Source: Diphasiastrum complanatum
Taxonomy: Eukaryota > Streptophyta > Lycopodiopsida > Lycopodiales > Lycopodiaceae
Direction: 5' to 3'
NCBI GenBank assembly: GCA_029204225.1
Contig: CM055102.1
Coordinates: 27,694,922 to 27,754,921 of the forward strand
DNA length: 60,000 bases
In this document: positions 42,418 through 54,108 of the stretch, one piece after another
Position numbering within the stretch: the stretch's first letter is position 1
How the letters are laid out: every line of letters starts with the position of its first letter
Program-made: the position numbers and the translations under genes
The notes under the pieces: generated by a model
What the model was told of the DNA's origin: nothing
Seen by the model: the letters and a program-made list of their open reading frames with translations, nothing else
The model's database searches: none

Positions 42418-42493
42418 CTTTGTTTTCTAAACCAAGAGGACTATCCTCAAAGAAAGTCTTTGTTTTCTAAAACCAAGAGGACTATCCTTAAAC
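42418..42493. repeat. Tandem duplication, 40-bp unit
   Basis: CTTTGTTTTCTAAA-CCAAGAGGACTATCCT occurs at 42418 and 42458 with two differences. Confidence 0.85.
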
Positions 42494-42499
42494 TATACC

Positions 42500-43028
42500 T
42501 GAAAAGAGAGAAAATAGCTTCTATAGCAAGAAACAAATGAAACTGCTGGCAGTCGGTGGTTGGAAAAACATGGTGGAAACTGCCGCTACAACCGTCTTAA
42601 TTGTATAGTCCTTGATAACTTGCTACAGGTCCACTTGGGAAGTGTGCAATCTACTGCAACTGAGGTCCGTTTTTGGCAGCAGAGAAATTCGATATTCTTT
42701 TGGAGCTTGAATCATCGTTCCAATACCTTCTTCTTAAACCCTTGTTCCAATACCTGATATTGAATAGTTCCACGTTTCTGCTCGTTGTTTGTGATTGAAA
42801 TCAGCGCTGCCGCAGACAGAGGTCTGATATGTAGAGTACTGCCACTACTAACTATAATTACTGAAATCTGGAGAGGGCGTTCAAAGGTCGGCATACTATG
42901 GCCTTACATCAAAGTTGCTCCCAGATTGCCCACTCCAAAGACCATGCCAACCAAGGTGAAGAAAACATGTTTTGCATTCTTTGAAATTTGCATCGAGAAA
43001 GAATGTGTCCCTGGCCTTTTGACCATAA
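42500..43028. other. Intergenic sequence
   Basis: An 11-bp phrase, GTTCCAATACC, is repeated at 42718 and 42745. No gene is supported. Confidence 0.35.
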
Positions 43029-43715
43029 ATGAGTCTTGAATGTCGTTTCTTCGCTGATGCCGCTCGCTTTTGTTTGCTGTGCAGTGTGTGGTGGCGTTTA
43101 CAGGTTATGTTCCTACCAACATGGCTACTGGCTTCTGTTTGCTGTGTGATGGTGTTTACAAGTTATGTTCTTGCCCGGCCGTTTGCTACATTAGTTTCTC
43201 CTTATGTCTTTCACCGCTTTAATGCCTCGTTGGTGATCAATCCTCCTATTGTTCTGGTCGGTGGGCTCCTGTGCCAGTTTTTGTGGGGGGTTTTCTACTC
43301 TTGTTTCTCCTTTGATGCTTCTTGGTGTTCATGCTGCAGTTGGTGCGCTTCGGGTTTCTGCCTCTGTCAGTTTGTGGTTGCGGCTTGCCTCTTTCTAGCT
43401 AAGTTTTCCTTGATTTTTGCATTTCTAATCTCGTCTGTCTCTTGTTTATATTTCTGGTTTGTCTTGTGCCTCCCATCCGTGATCTCCATAATGCTTAGTG
43501 TTTGTTCTTTTTGGCTTTTTATCTGTTATCTATCTCTTGTTCCGATCGCTTGTTTTTTCCTTGGTGTCCAACAATGTGCGTTGTTACCTTTGATATCACT
43601 TGTTCTCAGCTCGTTTGTTGTGTGTTTTTGGCCTGAGATTTCTCCTCAGTTTCGTTTGTTTTGCCTTGCTGTAACTGATTGGTTAGGCTTTCTTTTTTGG
43701 TTCCTGGTCCCTTAG
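43029..43715 (+). other. T-rich segment with a 228-codon hydrophobic frame
   Basis: The frame is open because the plus strand is very rich in T and poor in A, which makes stops rare and the translation rich in F, L, S, C and V. It has no periodic transmembrane pattern, no known domain and no homology that I recognise. I judge it non-coding, perhaps the UTR of a LINE or another element; it was kept because of its length. Confidence 0.3.
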
Positions 43716-44682
43716 TTTGAGGTGTTCAGTTGTATAGATTTCTTAGTCGATCGATGCTATTTACTTTACTTTCTCTACTATTTTAGTTTTGTTTGTCTTG
43801 TGAGTGTTTTGAACTTTTGCCAAGTAAACCTCTCTCTGTTTCTTCTAGGATGGATGTTGATCTGCTTAGGGGCTCTTTCGTTCTCACCCGGGCACTCCAT
43901 CAGGTTAGGTCATGTTTTCACCCGAGAGAATGGGTGTCTCCAAGACCTGATTTCTGTGAAATACGCAAAGCTGCTCACCCGTTCAGCAACCCGTGTCGTT
44001 GGAAAATGTCACTATGCCCGGGTGAGGAGGTGAGCATGGAAAGGCAATCCTACTCTAAAAACTAGGATGTGTAGATTTTTAAGTCTAATGCTGTAACCTT
44101 TTTTTTCAGCTAAGGTACAGACTACATGATCACATGTTATAGATCGACAATGAGTTCACTTCACTTGCACTTATGTAACGACCACTCTTTTATTCTATTA
44201 AAAAATATGTATGGTGTTTATATGATTTATCATATTATTCATCTCAGATGACTTACATAATGAATATTTAAATAAAGAGAGATGCTCTCTATTGGTATTT
44301 GTCACATCGTCAGAAACACACTCAGACCAAAATGGGTCGACACATATTGTACTTTCTTTACAGCACATTTTGGAACGTACTGGAATGTGTAAAAGGAAAT
44401 TCAAAAGATATCTAAAAAGTAGTTCATATTCAAAAAAAATTGAGTCAACTTCTATTAGCACCATGAGCAGTGAGCAGTATTTTTATGGATGGAGGATGTA
44501 CTTTTGGCCTCATGGATCCAACAACACTCATTCAAAATCTTAAGCAATGAGCACTGTATTGATCAGCCATTGCTTTATCCTGATTTGTGGGAAGCATATG
44601 TTTGCACCAATCATCAAGTTACATCAACCCAACTATTCAATTGGTGTTGACTTTACACTCCAGAGTTCGTATGCTTTACAAT
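43716..44682. other. Intergenic sequence
   Basis: A phrase TATGGATGGAGGATGTACTT at 44483 recurs at 45112, which suggests two pieces of one repeat family. No genes supported. Confidence 0.4.
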
Positions 44683-44896
44683 AGTGTTCGGGAAACCTTT
44701 TTGAGGTTTCCCTCGAAAAACTGATATGTGAAAAAGTTCTTCGACCGCTATTGAGTGACATGCTATTACTTGCCGGTTTTCCTTTATAATTCCCAAGATT
44801 TATGACATAAAAAATCCTGTACAATATTTGCCATGCCGGTTTATGGGAAAAGATGCCGGTTCCATTCTTGAACTATGCCGGCTTTCCCGAACACTG
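44683..44896. mobile_element. MITE-like element, 214 bp
   Basis: Inverted ends TAGTGTTCGGGAAACC (44683) and GCTTTCCCGAACACTG (to 44896) match over 13-14 bp. Inside, TGCCGG is repeated about five times. Neither a clear 8-bp nor a 3-bp duplication was found. The AGTG end fits hAT better than PIF/Harbinger. Confidence 0.6.
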
Positions 44897-46423
44897 CCAG
44901 TCTAGAGATGCAATTTGGATACATTCAAACAATAAACAATTTTTTATAGTTTGATCAATGTTAAAAAGTGAAAGCAGATGCAATATTTAGGGGATTCATA
45001 ATTGTTGACTGTAGTTTGCTTAGAGCTTCTAGTTCGGTGCTGCAAATGCCATTGTGGTATCTCTTCAGTACATAGAGCAAAGCATATATACGTCCAAGGG
45101 CACTCACTTGTATGGATGGAGGATGTACTTTTGGCCTCAAAATCTGATAACAAAATTTCAAATTGCAAATTTTTTTTTTCAAGGCTCGTTTCAGAACAAC
45201 GTTTTGGAACGCATTCCATTTCGGAACGGGCAACTATAGTCACATCTATGCACAATATTGACATAAAAACATTTATAAAAAATTGATCATGAAGTGAGTA
45301 CTTCTATAATACCACTGTTTATAAATGTTACCAGATGGTTTTGTTATTGGAATTTCTACAAAGAAGTTGGCCATTTTAAGGCTACTTATAGGTTAAAACA
45401 CTAAATAGGCAGATATAGTTGTTTTTTTTATATAAAAAAGACATTACATTACCCTACTTAAGTTTATGAAATGTGTTTATGATAATAGTTTTTTCGGTAT
45501 TGCATTTATTTTTTATTTTTCCACTGAACTTGACCATACTTTGTTTCTAGTTAATGGATTTCATCTTCCTTGTGCATATGATTGCATCAAAATGGTGGGC
45601 CACTTGCATATTCGTCATCCAACGCTGGGCATATAATGACATGGATAACAACTAGAAATGTGCAATGTTACCTACAATTCCTAACCAGGATATTTTGTTC
45701 TTACATTGCTTCTTGTGTGGATGGGTGTAGGTTAGTATATCCCCTTTTGCGGTTTGATATCAACATTATGTTGCTATGTATTCAATCTTTAACTTTATTT
45801 TGTACTTACCATAATGCAGTACATGTTTATTATTAATGAATACACATATTTTTTGGTCATTAACAAGATGGCTATTTGCATACTTTTTGATGTAAATTCC
45901 TATGTTTCTAATTGTATCTTGTTTAAGATGTATCATAAGACTCGCACGTGTGCACTCAATCATAATAAAATAATCACTGGCCCAATTCCAAGGTGAATGT
46001 GAGCAATTTTTCTATATTGAAAGTTGGCACACTTTATCTAGTTAATGTTTGGTCAAGCCAAAAGTACTTGTAGCTAGGTGACATTACTTAGGGTGGTTGC
46101 TGAGTCGTTGACTTGACTTATGCTGGTTGCGTTTTTAGTTGAATTTGAGATAAATCTCAAAAAAGGCCTCTATACTGAGTCTCTCTGTAATTGAAGGCAA
46201 AACAATAAAAAAGGGAACAAAATTTATTTTTAAATTTCGTTATGATGATGAACTTGCATTTCTTTGATAATAAATTTTAGTGTTCCTCCACTATTTGGAT
46301 AGTTTCACCAATATCTTTGCATTTGATCTCAAGCTCATGTATTTATTGAACCTGCAAAAAATTGATTCAAACTATATTGCATATAGAATAGGTGTTATAT
46401 GATTGATTTTTTATGTAAGTTAT
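44897..46423. other. A/T-rich intergenic sequence
   Basis: Contains the second copy of the GGATGGAGGATGTACTTTTGG phrase (about 45114-45135). No exon or RNA gene is supported. Confidence 0.4.
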
Positions 46424-47645
46424 TCATAAAGAATAAAAAAGTTTACAACTACTTACCAAGTTGCCATTGGAAATGAATCCGAAGTATGAGGATATATCAT
46501 ATCGTAGAAGCAACAGTTCCTGCATGATGTAATTTAGGCTCCAATCTTCCTCCACCTCACTAGAAGTCAAAAGTCCATCATTGTAAATTATGTCTATACT
46601 CTTTCTCTCAGAGTGTTCGCTTTCATCAAGGATCTTGATCAAGTGGCACCCATTTACTTTCAATCCTTTTGCATCTTTAGTAATGGAAGCAAAGGTTGAG
46701 CATTTGTTTTTTATTTGATAACAAAATCATATGGAAGACATTTCGAATCTGCATTCTATATCTCCATTTGATTTTTTATCCCAGCCATCATCCCTAAGCT
46801 TAGATAATATATATTCCGATCAATTTTTACATACAAACATAGTTGGAGTTTTGTATACATTGACATTTGAAAAAAAATCCACTTAATCGGAGCTTTATAT
46901 TCAAAACAACAAACCAACTTAATTGGAATGTTTTTGAGCTTGTACTTATCTATAACAAAATTTTTACATCATTATACAGCTTACAACGAAATGATTCTGA
47001 AATTCCAACATCAGGAATAACCTATTCATCACCTCTAAAACTAGGTAGTGGAATGGGCTGAATTTGCCCAAAATCCTTTTTCTAATCGGGAATGTACATA
47101 GATTCATAAAAAAAGATTTCACAATCAGCAAGATCTTTTGTAGTTCTACCTTTATATTGCAACTGTCCAATATCAGTGTGTACTACATTTAATAAACCTG
47201 CAAAAAATCCAGTTGGCTCCCATTCATTTATATTGGATGGATATAAATCTACAAGAGAAAAATGATCGGATTAGCGTCGTAAAAGGAAATGATTCAGAAT
47301 GAAAGAAATAGAAGTGCAAGTAATATATCAATACTCACAGTTGCTTTTTGTGTGATCTTGACAATTCAGTCCTTGCACATTTATTGCTGAATGCATATCC
47401 ACATGTTGGACTAATATTTCAAATATAGTTTTTTCTCCTGATAATGTTCTGAAATCCATAATTCTGGCCTTCCAATGTGATCGAAATGATAGTTTTGTTT
47501 TATTGCTTTTTCGAAATATTCTATGCATCAAAACCCAAGAGTTTTGTGAATACTTTCGTGGCACCCATAGTCCATCATCATCTTTCTCATTGAAGAGAAG
47601 CACAAAATCGATTGAGGAGCACGGTTTCCTTGATGGTGCTATTCG
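46424..47645 (-). pseudogene. Exon-like remains of an unidentified gene
   Basis: Minus strand. A segment of about 105 codons (47645-47335) is entered after an AG and ends at a GTGAGT donor. A second (about 47250-47085) after TTGTAG reads a coherent protein with WEPTGFFAGLLNVVHTDIGQ, then TAG. The same frame continues with IQPIPLPSFRGDE, TAG, VIPDVGIS, and a shifted frame DKYKLKNIPIKLVCCFEYK. A last piece (about 46780-46424) has SERKSIDIIYNDGLLTSS and WSLNYIMQELLLLRY. All are colinear and on one strand, so they come from one gene, but stops and shifts indicate decay. I do not recognise the family; the composition is that of a normal cellular protein, not of a transposase known to me. Confidence 0.5.
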
Positions 47646-47649
47646 TTAC

Positions 47650-49800
47650 ATGTAGAAAGCTATGAATATGAAAATATGTGTAAGCAAGATTTTGAAACAC
47701 TTGAACTTTTTGGTGCTATGAGTTAACTCTAGTTAACCCTATAAACTATGATTTAACAAGGCATTTACATTAAAGCTACATCGATTTACTCATTTTAACC
47801 TTGCATAACCTTTTGTCATATTCATTTTTAATCTAGTTGGGCCTCTTTGGGCAATGATGAGCTGGAAGGGCCAGGCCTCAACATCCAATAATATTTTCAC
47901 ATGTTGCACGACGAAACATTTATATATTTAAAACGTTTTCTATTTATTTCTTTTGAGATAAGCTACATTACGTAGAAGTCTGATATCAGGATTTCTATTG
48001 GTCCACATGGCAATGCAAATGAGAAAAAAATAATAAGACATCTTTTTCAAAGGCCCTCTTCGGGCTCTAACTTTCTTTAACGAAACTAATTATTTGCAAA
48101 AACATTGTGGGCCTTTTAAGACAGTGAATGGCGTTTCTCTCGTGTCAAAATCTTAAATTTTTGAAAGGGCTAAAGTTCATTGTGCATTATATGTGAAGTC
48201 AAATTTTTGAGCATAAATTCAGTTATGTTGATCCAATGAACTTTTGGAGACACGTTTTGCTTATAGGAGAGGAAAATGATTGAGAGATCATCTTGTCTTT
48301 GAGTATGTGTTTTAATGTAGAAAGATTATTCTAGATATGATGACTTATGGGAAGAGAATGAAAGCCTTGAGAGGAAATGTTTTTAAAGGACAATTTCTTT
48401 AGAAAAAAAACTATGCCATGACCGTTCATGCATGGAAAAACCTTTAGCATAAGCATGGATGACTAAGATTGAAGTTAGAGAGTACTATCAGAAGACAACT
48501 AATGCAGAAACACCAAATGTTAGCTAAGCATGCATTGGGTGTTGGCCTAAGGGGGATTGTGGCTAAGATGTTGCGATACTACTCGAGCTCTCCTATTCAA
48601 TGTTATATTGTTTGTATGGAGTGAGGGGTTTATGATCATCAAATAATTGGACGAGAAATATCCTAGCCTAGAGGAAGGTTGTGGTGGTATGGGAAACCAT
48701 AGCTATTGCTCAAGGGATTGATTGATAATATAGGTGTAGCTCCCAGTACACAAGATAAGTAAGGAGTAAATATGAATGGATAGATGTACTTACCATTAAT
48801 GTTACTTGTAGATGATTACCATAGGTTGGATCCAAGGGGAGTTTTGACGATTTTCCACTTGATACAACCTCAAAGATGCCTTTGTACAATCCAACAACTT
48901 TCACCACTATACTTGGAACCATTGTGGACTAGGACCCAATTTTTGTTTCAAAAACACCTACCCTTGAGTATGTATCAAAAAAGAAAACTTTGGAAATTTC
49001 CACTCTGTGTTCAAATGTACAAATTTTCCACATATTTAGTTAAGCAATATTTACCTTAAATATAGTGCCAATTTTGTGAATTTTTTCATCCATATCAAAC
49101 ATCGATTCACTTCAAGATACAATTTGGACTATTCTATACATACATTACAAAGCATAAAGGTTTGCCAAGCTACCACTACTTCTCTCAAGGTTTTCTTGAA
49201 ACACACTTTAGTCAATACCTATAGAGCCCAACATACCTATAAAATTGACAATACCAAATACTATTTTGTCATGACTTCAAAAATTTGTTACTTGGAACAT
49301 TGGGGCTTTAGAATTGACACTTTTCAAATCCAACATCTTCTAAACACCCATTGGGATAAGGGGAGTAGCTCTTTCTAATCATGGGCATAGAGAACTTGCT
49401 TCTTTCTTTAAAAAAATTCCCAACACTCAATTAACCTAATAAACTTTAGAAAAGTGAACATGTTGAACCATGTTCCTTCTTTAGCCCTTATACATGCTAC
49501 TAGTCATCTACGAGATAATTTATGTGAAGCTTTTGTCGGCTTCTTTAAATTCAAATACTCCCTTCACTTTCTCTTAAAAACCTTGCCTCTCCCTTGATCC
49601 ATGTTGTAGAAAAATTTGAATCAACCTCTAGCGAAAACATCCCTCCGATGAAAGACTTTGTAAATTAAACGAAGATTTGCAATCCAAAAAGCTATGAGTG
49701 GCCTCTTTCCTTATCACAAAAGGAATCACCAATTTTTCTTGGATTTGCAAGTACATAGCCACCTCCACTTTCCCTTATGGTCTCAACCTCTGTAAGCGCG
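47650..49800. other. Long A/T-rich intergenic stretch
   Basis: Read in all frames, nothing beyond short frames without domains (for example 48784-49059 and 49076-49378). No LTR, primer site or hairpin was seen. Confidence 0.4.
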
Positions 49801-49839
49801 AAATCACTTCCCTCGTATCCTATTAGCACGTTGGGGATT

Positions 49840-50301
49840 GGTCCCGATTGACTTTGGCTCCCGACACGCATCCCAAGTGTCGGGACGTTGCTGCCCGCCC
49901 TGCCTGCCTTTTACCTCCCTCCACATGGCATATCTCAGTTTATCTCATAATCAATTGGGAGAAACATATCTACCTGCATATATTATGAAACTGCCCACTA
50001 ACTCACATTCATGCGTGAGCGCGGAGGTGCCTGTGCACAGGCCCGACGCCTAGTGGCACCCAACGCCATTGGCCCCGGCGCCATGACGCCAGCGCCAAGT
50101 GTCCTGCGTGGCGCCCGTGTGATCCCGACGCTAGAGTAGGCGCCTTGGTCCCGGCGAGCCTCCGACGAGGCGCACCCTTGTCCCAACGCCCGTATGCACG
50201 CGAGACCTTCGAGGTGACGGGTTGTTTTGTCCCCTGCCCGGACTCCACATGTCAGTCGCTTATTGGGTCGGGGCCAAAGTGTCCCCGTGCCAATAAGCGA
50301 C
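49840..50301. other. GC-rich block with hairpins
   Basis: An abrupt rise in G+C compared with neighbours, full of GGCGC/GCGCC words (50030-50215). CCGACAC and GTGTCGG form a short inverted repeat at 49862-49885. At 50255-50301 a 47-nt hairpin has a perfect 12-bp stem, GTCGCTTATTGG with CCAATAAGCGAC, and further pairing of GGGG with CCCC inside. It may be the end of a GC-rich transposon; no coding frame is convincing. Confidence 0.5.
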
Positions 50302-50467
50302 AATGAACCACCTCTCTCCTTAAGTTAGTTATCTCCTCCTCTTCGAACTATTCTCTCTTTACTTATGACATCTCGATCCACAATCAATGGACCCTTAAAG
50401 ATCCTCATTACAACCCTACCTTTGATACCATTCACCATAAAAAGCTATTGACCTACCCTTCTCTATT

Positions 50468-50581
50468 CTCAACAATAAATGCTTCTTGGTTTCCAAGGGG
50501 AGGCTCGAACCTGAGACCAAAGAAACTTTGGATGTCAAGCTAACCAACTGAGCCAACCCCGTTGGGCCTCAACAATAAATG
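50468..50581 (-). mobile_element. tRNA-derived short retroposed insertion with 14-bp target duplication
   Basis: An 86-bp insert (50482-50567) lies between perfect 14-bp direct repeats CTCAACAATAAATG (50468-50481 and 50568-50581). On the minus strand it reads GGGTTGGCTCAGTTGGTTAG (tRNA A-box), a middle part of tRNA length, and GGTTCGAGCC (perfect B-box), then a short tail. The long direct repeats indicate insertion by a LINE-type enzyme. It is either a very short SINE or a retroposed tRNA; an anticodon arm is not obvious and the 3' CCA is not evident, so it is not a functional tRNA gene. Confidence 0.82.
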
Positions 50582-51430
50582 GACTCATATGTCTATGAAA
50601 GTATAGGAAGGCCCTAGGGAGGGGGCCTTCCCCATCGTAAAGCAGTAGTAAAAAAATTTGCCTTCTCTCTTTCACTATTGTGAGTGCACATTTCTCTATT
50701 TCATTATTTTGAGCGCACACTTTTCTGAGCGCTGAGCTCACATTGTTCTCAGCGCACGAGGTTCTAAGCGCATGAGTGTGATTTCTAATTTTTAGTGTTG
50801 GTAAAAGGATGTGTGAATTTACCTAGTGGTAAAACAGGTTTAAAAGAAAAACCTTACAAGTTGTAAGATTTCTCAGAGATGTCAAATTGATACAACTGTT
50901 ATAGTCTGCTGATTAAGATTGCTTTGAAATACAAAGCAAATTTTTGAGTAGTGCTTTACGTATGGTGGAAGGCCCTGACCGAGGCTCCCCTTGCCTGAGG
51001 GTGAGAGTCTGTGAGGGCAAGGTGCCAACCAACAAGTCCCGCCCTTAAGCAAGGGCCTCCCTGCAAGAAAGGCCCTCAGTCCTCGGACCTTCCACGACTG
51101 CCAAGTGATAAAATAGAGAGAGAACACACATTCTCTAAAGAAAGAACATACATTACCTACTTTCCGTAGAGAGAGGAGAGAGAATTCACATTCCATAGAG
51201 AATGCACATTGTAGAGAGACAGTCGACAGAAAATGCACATTGGATAGATCTCAAAGGAGAGAGAAAAGTGGATGGATATTCTACTCATGGAAGACATTAT
51301 GTTCAAAGGTGCATATTGTTTTTGGGCGGCTAGGTGAGAGGATCGTGAATGCAAGTCATGTTTTGATGTATTGCATGCTTAAGAAATATTTTCTGGTCAT
51401 AATATGCTAGGTGCTATCATTTCTTTGTAT
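50582..51430. other. Intergenic sequence with G/C-rich pairs
   Basis: GGAAGGCCCTAGGG with CCCCTT-type words occurs at 50607-50632 and again at 50968-51090 (GGAAGGCCC ... GGCCCTC ... GGACCTTCC), possibly one old inverted-repeat element. At 51115-51250 AGAGAGA and TGCACATT words repeat irregularly. Confidence 0.4.
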
Positions 51431-51435
51431 TGCAG

Positions 51436-51649
51436 AGGCAGAACATGCACACCTGAATTTCTCTCCATCATTCCAAAGCGTTCGTATATTCTCTCTGGAA
51501 ACTGGAGATTTTCTCCAAAACGCACCATCGTAGAGTTTTGTCAACAATTGGAGCTTACATCAAAATACCATACAGCACTGCCCTTGTATGATGCACACAT
51601 ATTAGATGCACCAAGCAATGGGTGCAGCTATGTAGCTATTGCATATCAG
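51436..51649 (+). pseudogene. Single exon-like fragment, unidentified
   Basis: This 214-bp segment follows CTTTGTATTGCAG and ends TATCAG|GTTTCA. It is open in one frame (phase 2 in, 0 out) and encodes a globular-looking sequence with SIIPKRSYILSGNWRFSPKRTI and DAHILDAPSNGCSY. No neighbouring exons of fitting phase were found on the plus strand, so it may be a captured exon or part of a gene with very long introns. Confidence 0.4.
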
Positions 51650-52992
51650 GTTTCAAAATTTCAAAGTCTCAACATGTATGCACTTGAAACATAAGTTAAA
51701 CTGAAGAAAAATGTACTTAAAATGTTATTACAGAAAAGTCTTCCCAAAAGGGACCTTCACGTTAAAACGACAGAGAGGTCAAAAGTTCTAATGAAAGTTA
51801 GGGAGAAAGGTCAAAATGTAAAAGATGAACAGGAATTTCGGTTGCTTTGGATTCTAAAGGCATCATCTGCGAAGTGCATCAAAAGCCTGATCTGAAAAAT
51901 TGGAAGATCAAACATTCAGTCACAAGCAACAAGCAATCAAACAAAACGATAACAGATGCAATATCATCAAGGGCTATTTGTAAGTTCACAGTTCACAACC
52001 AATGAAATAAAAGATGCACCCTTTTCAAGAAGTCTTATGCAAGGTCAAAAGTTCACAACCTGTTTTCAGGGCAAATGCCATGCCTTCAGATGAAACAACC
52101 AAGTTGTCATCAAATTCATCAAGAAAGACCTACAATGACAAGTTACCTGGTTGAAAACCAGTACAAAAGTGGTTTAGTCCGGAGATGGCATATGTCTACA
52201 TGTGCAAGACGGGCTAGATCTCGGAGCCATTTCAATCTGTTCAAAAATGAAAAGCTGGGGATGATTTGGTAACAGGATTCTTGGAGAGTGCTTTTCCATT
52301 ACAGGGACAAAAGTGTAAACCGTAAATACTAAAGATACGACATATCAATGCTTTTTGTCCATGCAAGTTTTTTCAGGGTTTAAAATATATCTTTGTTTGC
52401 AAGAATGGACAAATTTGATAGCATGATGGCAGTGGGGACAGATCAGACTCCAATATCGAAGCCCGGTCTTTCCAATAAGCGACTAAGTATTGCTGTGGTA
52501 GATTGATCAACCAAGAAGCAAGTTCTGTCTCTGCAGATCAAGTAGATCATAGGAGTAATGGTTGATGCACAAAGATCTCACATGTCTAATCCCAGTTTTC
52601 TATACTTTCAACAATACCTACCACTCGAATATCCACCATACATCTCACCATATTGTGGAAAATTTGATTCCAGTCACCCCACGTGCATAAGAGTGGCCTT
52701 GATATTTATAAATTCGGCTCAACACATCTTTCCAAATTTTGAACTTATAAACGGAATTACTACTTTTGAATACATTAAAAGGGGGGGAGTGGGGGAAGAT
52801 AGTCTGTAAATAGTTAATTAGACCTACCATGGACAAAAAGACACCATACTACGCAGCAGTAAAAAATCATCTTCGTAGAGCAATTCAAAAATAGCAACTT
52901 ACAAGTTCAATATTCATTCTCTCATTGAGCGATGGCTGATGTGAGCAACGGTGGAAGTTTGAGTGTAAGACGTGCATTTTTGCGTACATAAC
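51650..52992. other. Intergenic sequence
   Basis: No gene, RNA or defined repeat could be supported. Confidence 0.4.
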
Positions 52993-53093
52993 TTAATCAA
53001 ATCTGATAAATTTGCAGAGTCTGGCGATTCTACGTCTTTGAGAAGCCGTTCGAGGGAGCTAAAGGCTGCAGGCTGGAATTCCAAACAAACACG
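52993..53093 (-). other. Weak exon-like segment, unidentified
   Basis: Minus-strand reading gives RVCLEFQPAAFSSLERLL and DVESPDSANLSDLIK between an AG and a GTTATG donor. Composition looks protein-like but the splice sites are weak and no neighbours are seen. Confidence 0.25.
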
Positions 53094-54108
53094 ACCTTGA
53101 TACAAGAAAATCAGCATACAGCTGTAGCATTGAAATTGTGCTCCGCAATGAAAAGAACAAATATTAATAACAAGGTTCAAGGCAGGACCGACGAGTGTCA
53201 GATCTATCCCACAAAGTAGGCCTTCATTTAAGTGCATCAAAATGTTTATAAACTACTCTCCTTAAGATATGATTAACTGAAAAGGTAAACCACATGGATA
53301 AAATTGATTCAAACCGTCAAGATTTTTGCATTTGGTCACTTGAATTTGGCTAAATTCCAAATAACTGCCAAAACACCACCGCAGTAAGATAAAGGGTGTC
53401 AGGCCAACCGAGAATTATTCGAGCATGCTCAGAAATCTTTTGCAAACATTGACAGGTGCATTTAAAAACTTAATCCCTTTCAACTTTTTGCTAAAATGAA
53501 ATATACCAATACCCGACTTGAAAAAAAAATGTCAAGAACCACATGTTTGGGTGCAAAATACAGATCTGATCGTCTAAATCTTCAGCTCCTGAATTAAAAT
53601 CAATTATCTCTCATCTTGCACCTATGAACATGTATGCATGTTTCAATTATCTGATCATAAGAGTTAACAATCGCACTTCTTTCTTAAACCAAAAACCAGA
53701 AAGTGGAAACACATGCGAGTCTTCCAATGAAGATATCTAAAAGGAAAACCATTTCAATCTTTTATGTAGGTGTACGTGTTCTACCAAGTTCAGCAAACCC
53801 TCCAAACATCTGTCGCAGCTTCATTGCCTAAGAGCCGGTTGTTAGCAACTTCTATGTGCAAATAAGTTTGATAAGGGAGAAATGATTTGATTTCACTCAA
53901 CATACCGCTGAGCTGCTTCACAAAGGGTATTATCACTACGAACGACTGAAATAGGTACTTCTACACCTCGCTTGCTTCCTCACCGAGCATATTTCTTAGA
54001 TCAAGCTGATATTACATAACTCCGCTTCAGATAAAACGTAGGAGTGAACTTGTAGGATCGCAAACAGTGCATCTAATTGGACAAATTGGGCGAAATCTTT
54101 ACAGATGA
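53094..54108 (-). other. Region downstream of the VQ gene
   Basis: Presumed 3' UTR and intergenic sequence of the VQ gene. It is A/T-rich, and no clear polyadenylation signal can be picked out among many A-rich words. Confidence 0.35.

Noticed and set aside
43029-43715. 228-codon plus-strand ORF, hydrophobic
   Set aside because: Openness follows from extreme T-richness; no domain, no clear membrane-helix periodicity, no splice or promoter context.
50482-50567. Functional tRNA gene on the minus strand
   Set aside because: A and B boxes are present but no convincing anticodon stem-loop, and direct repeats show it is a retroposed insertion.
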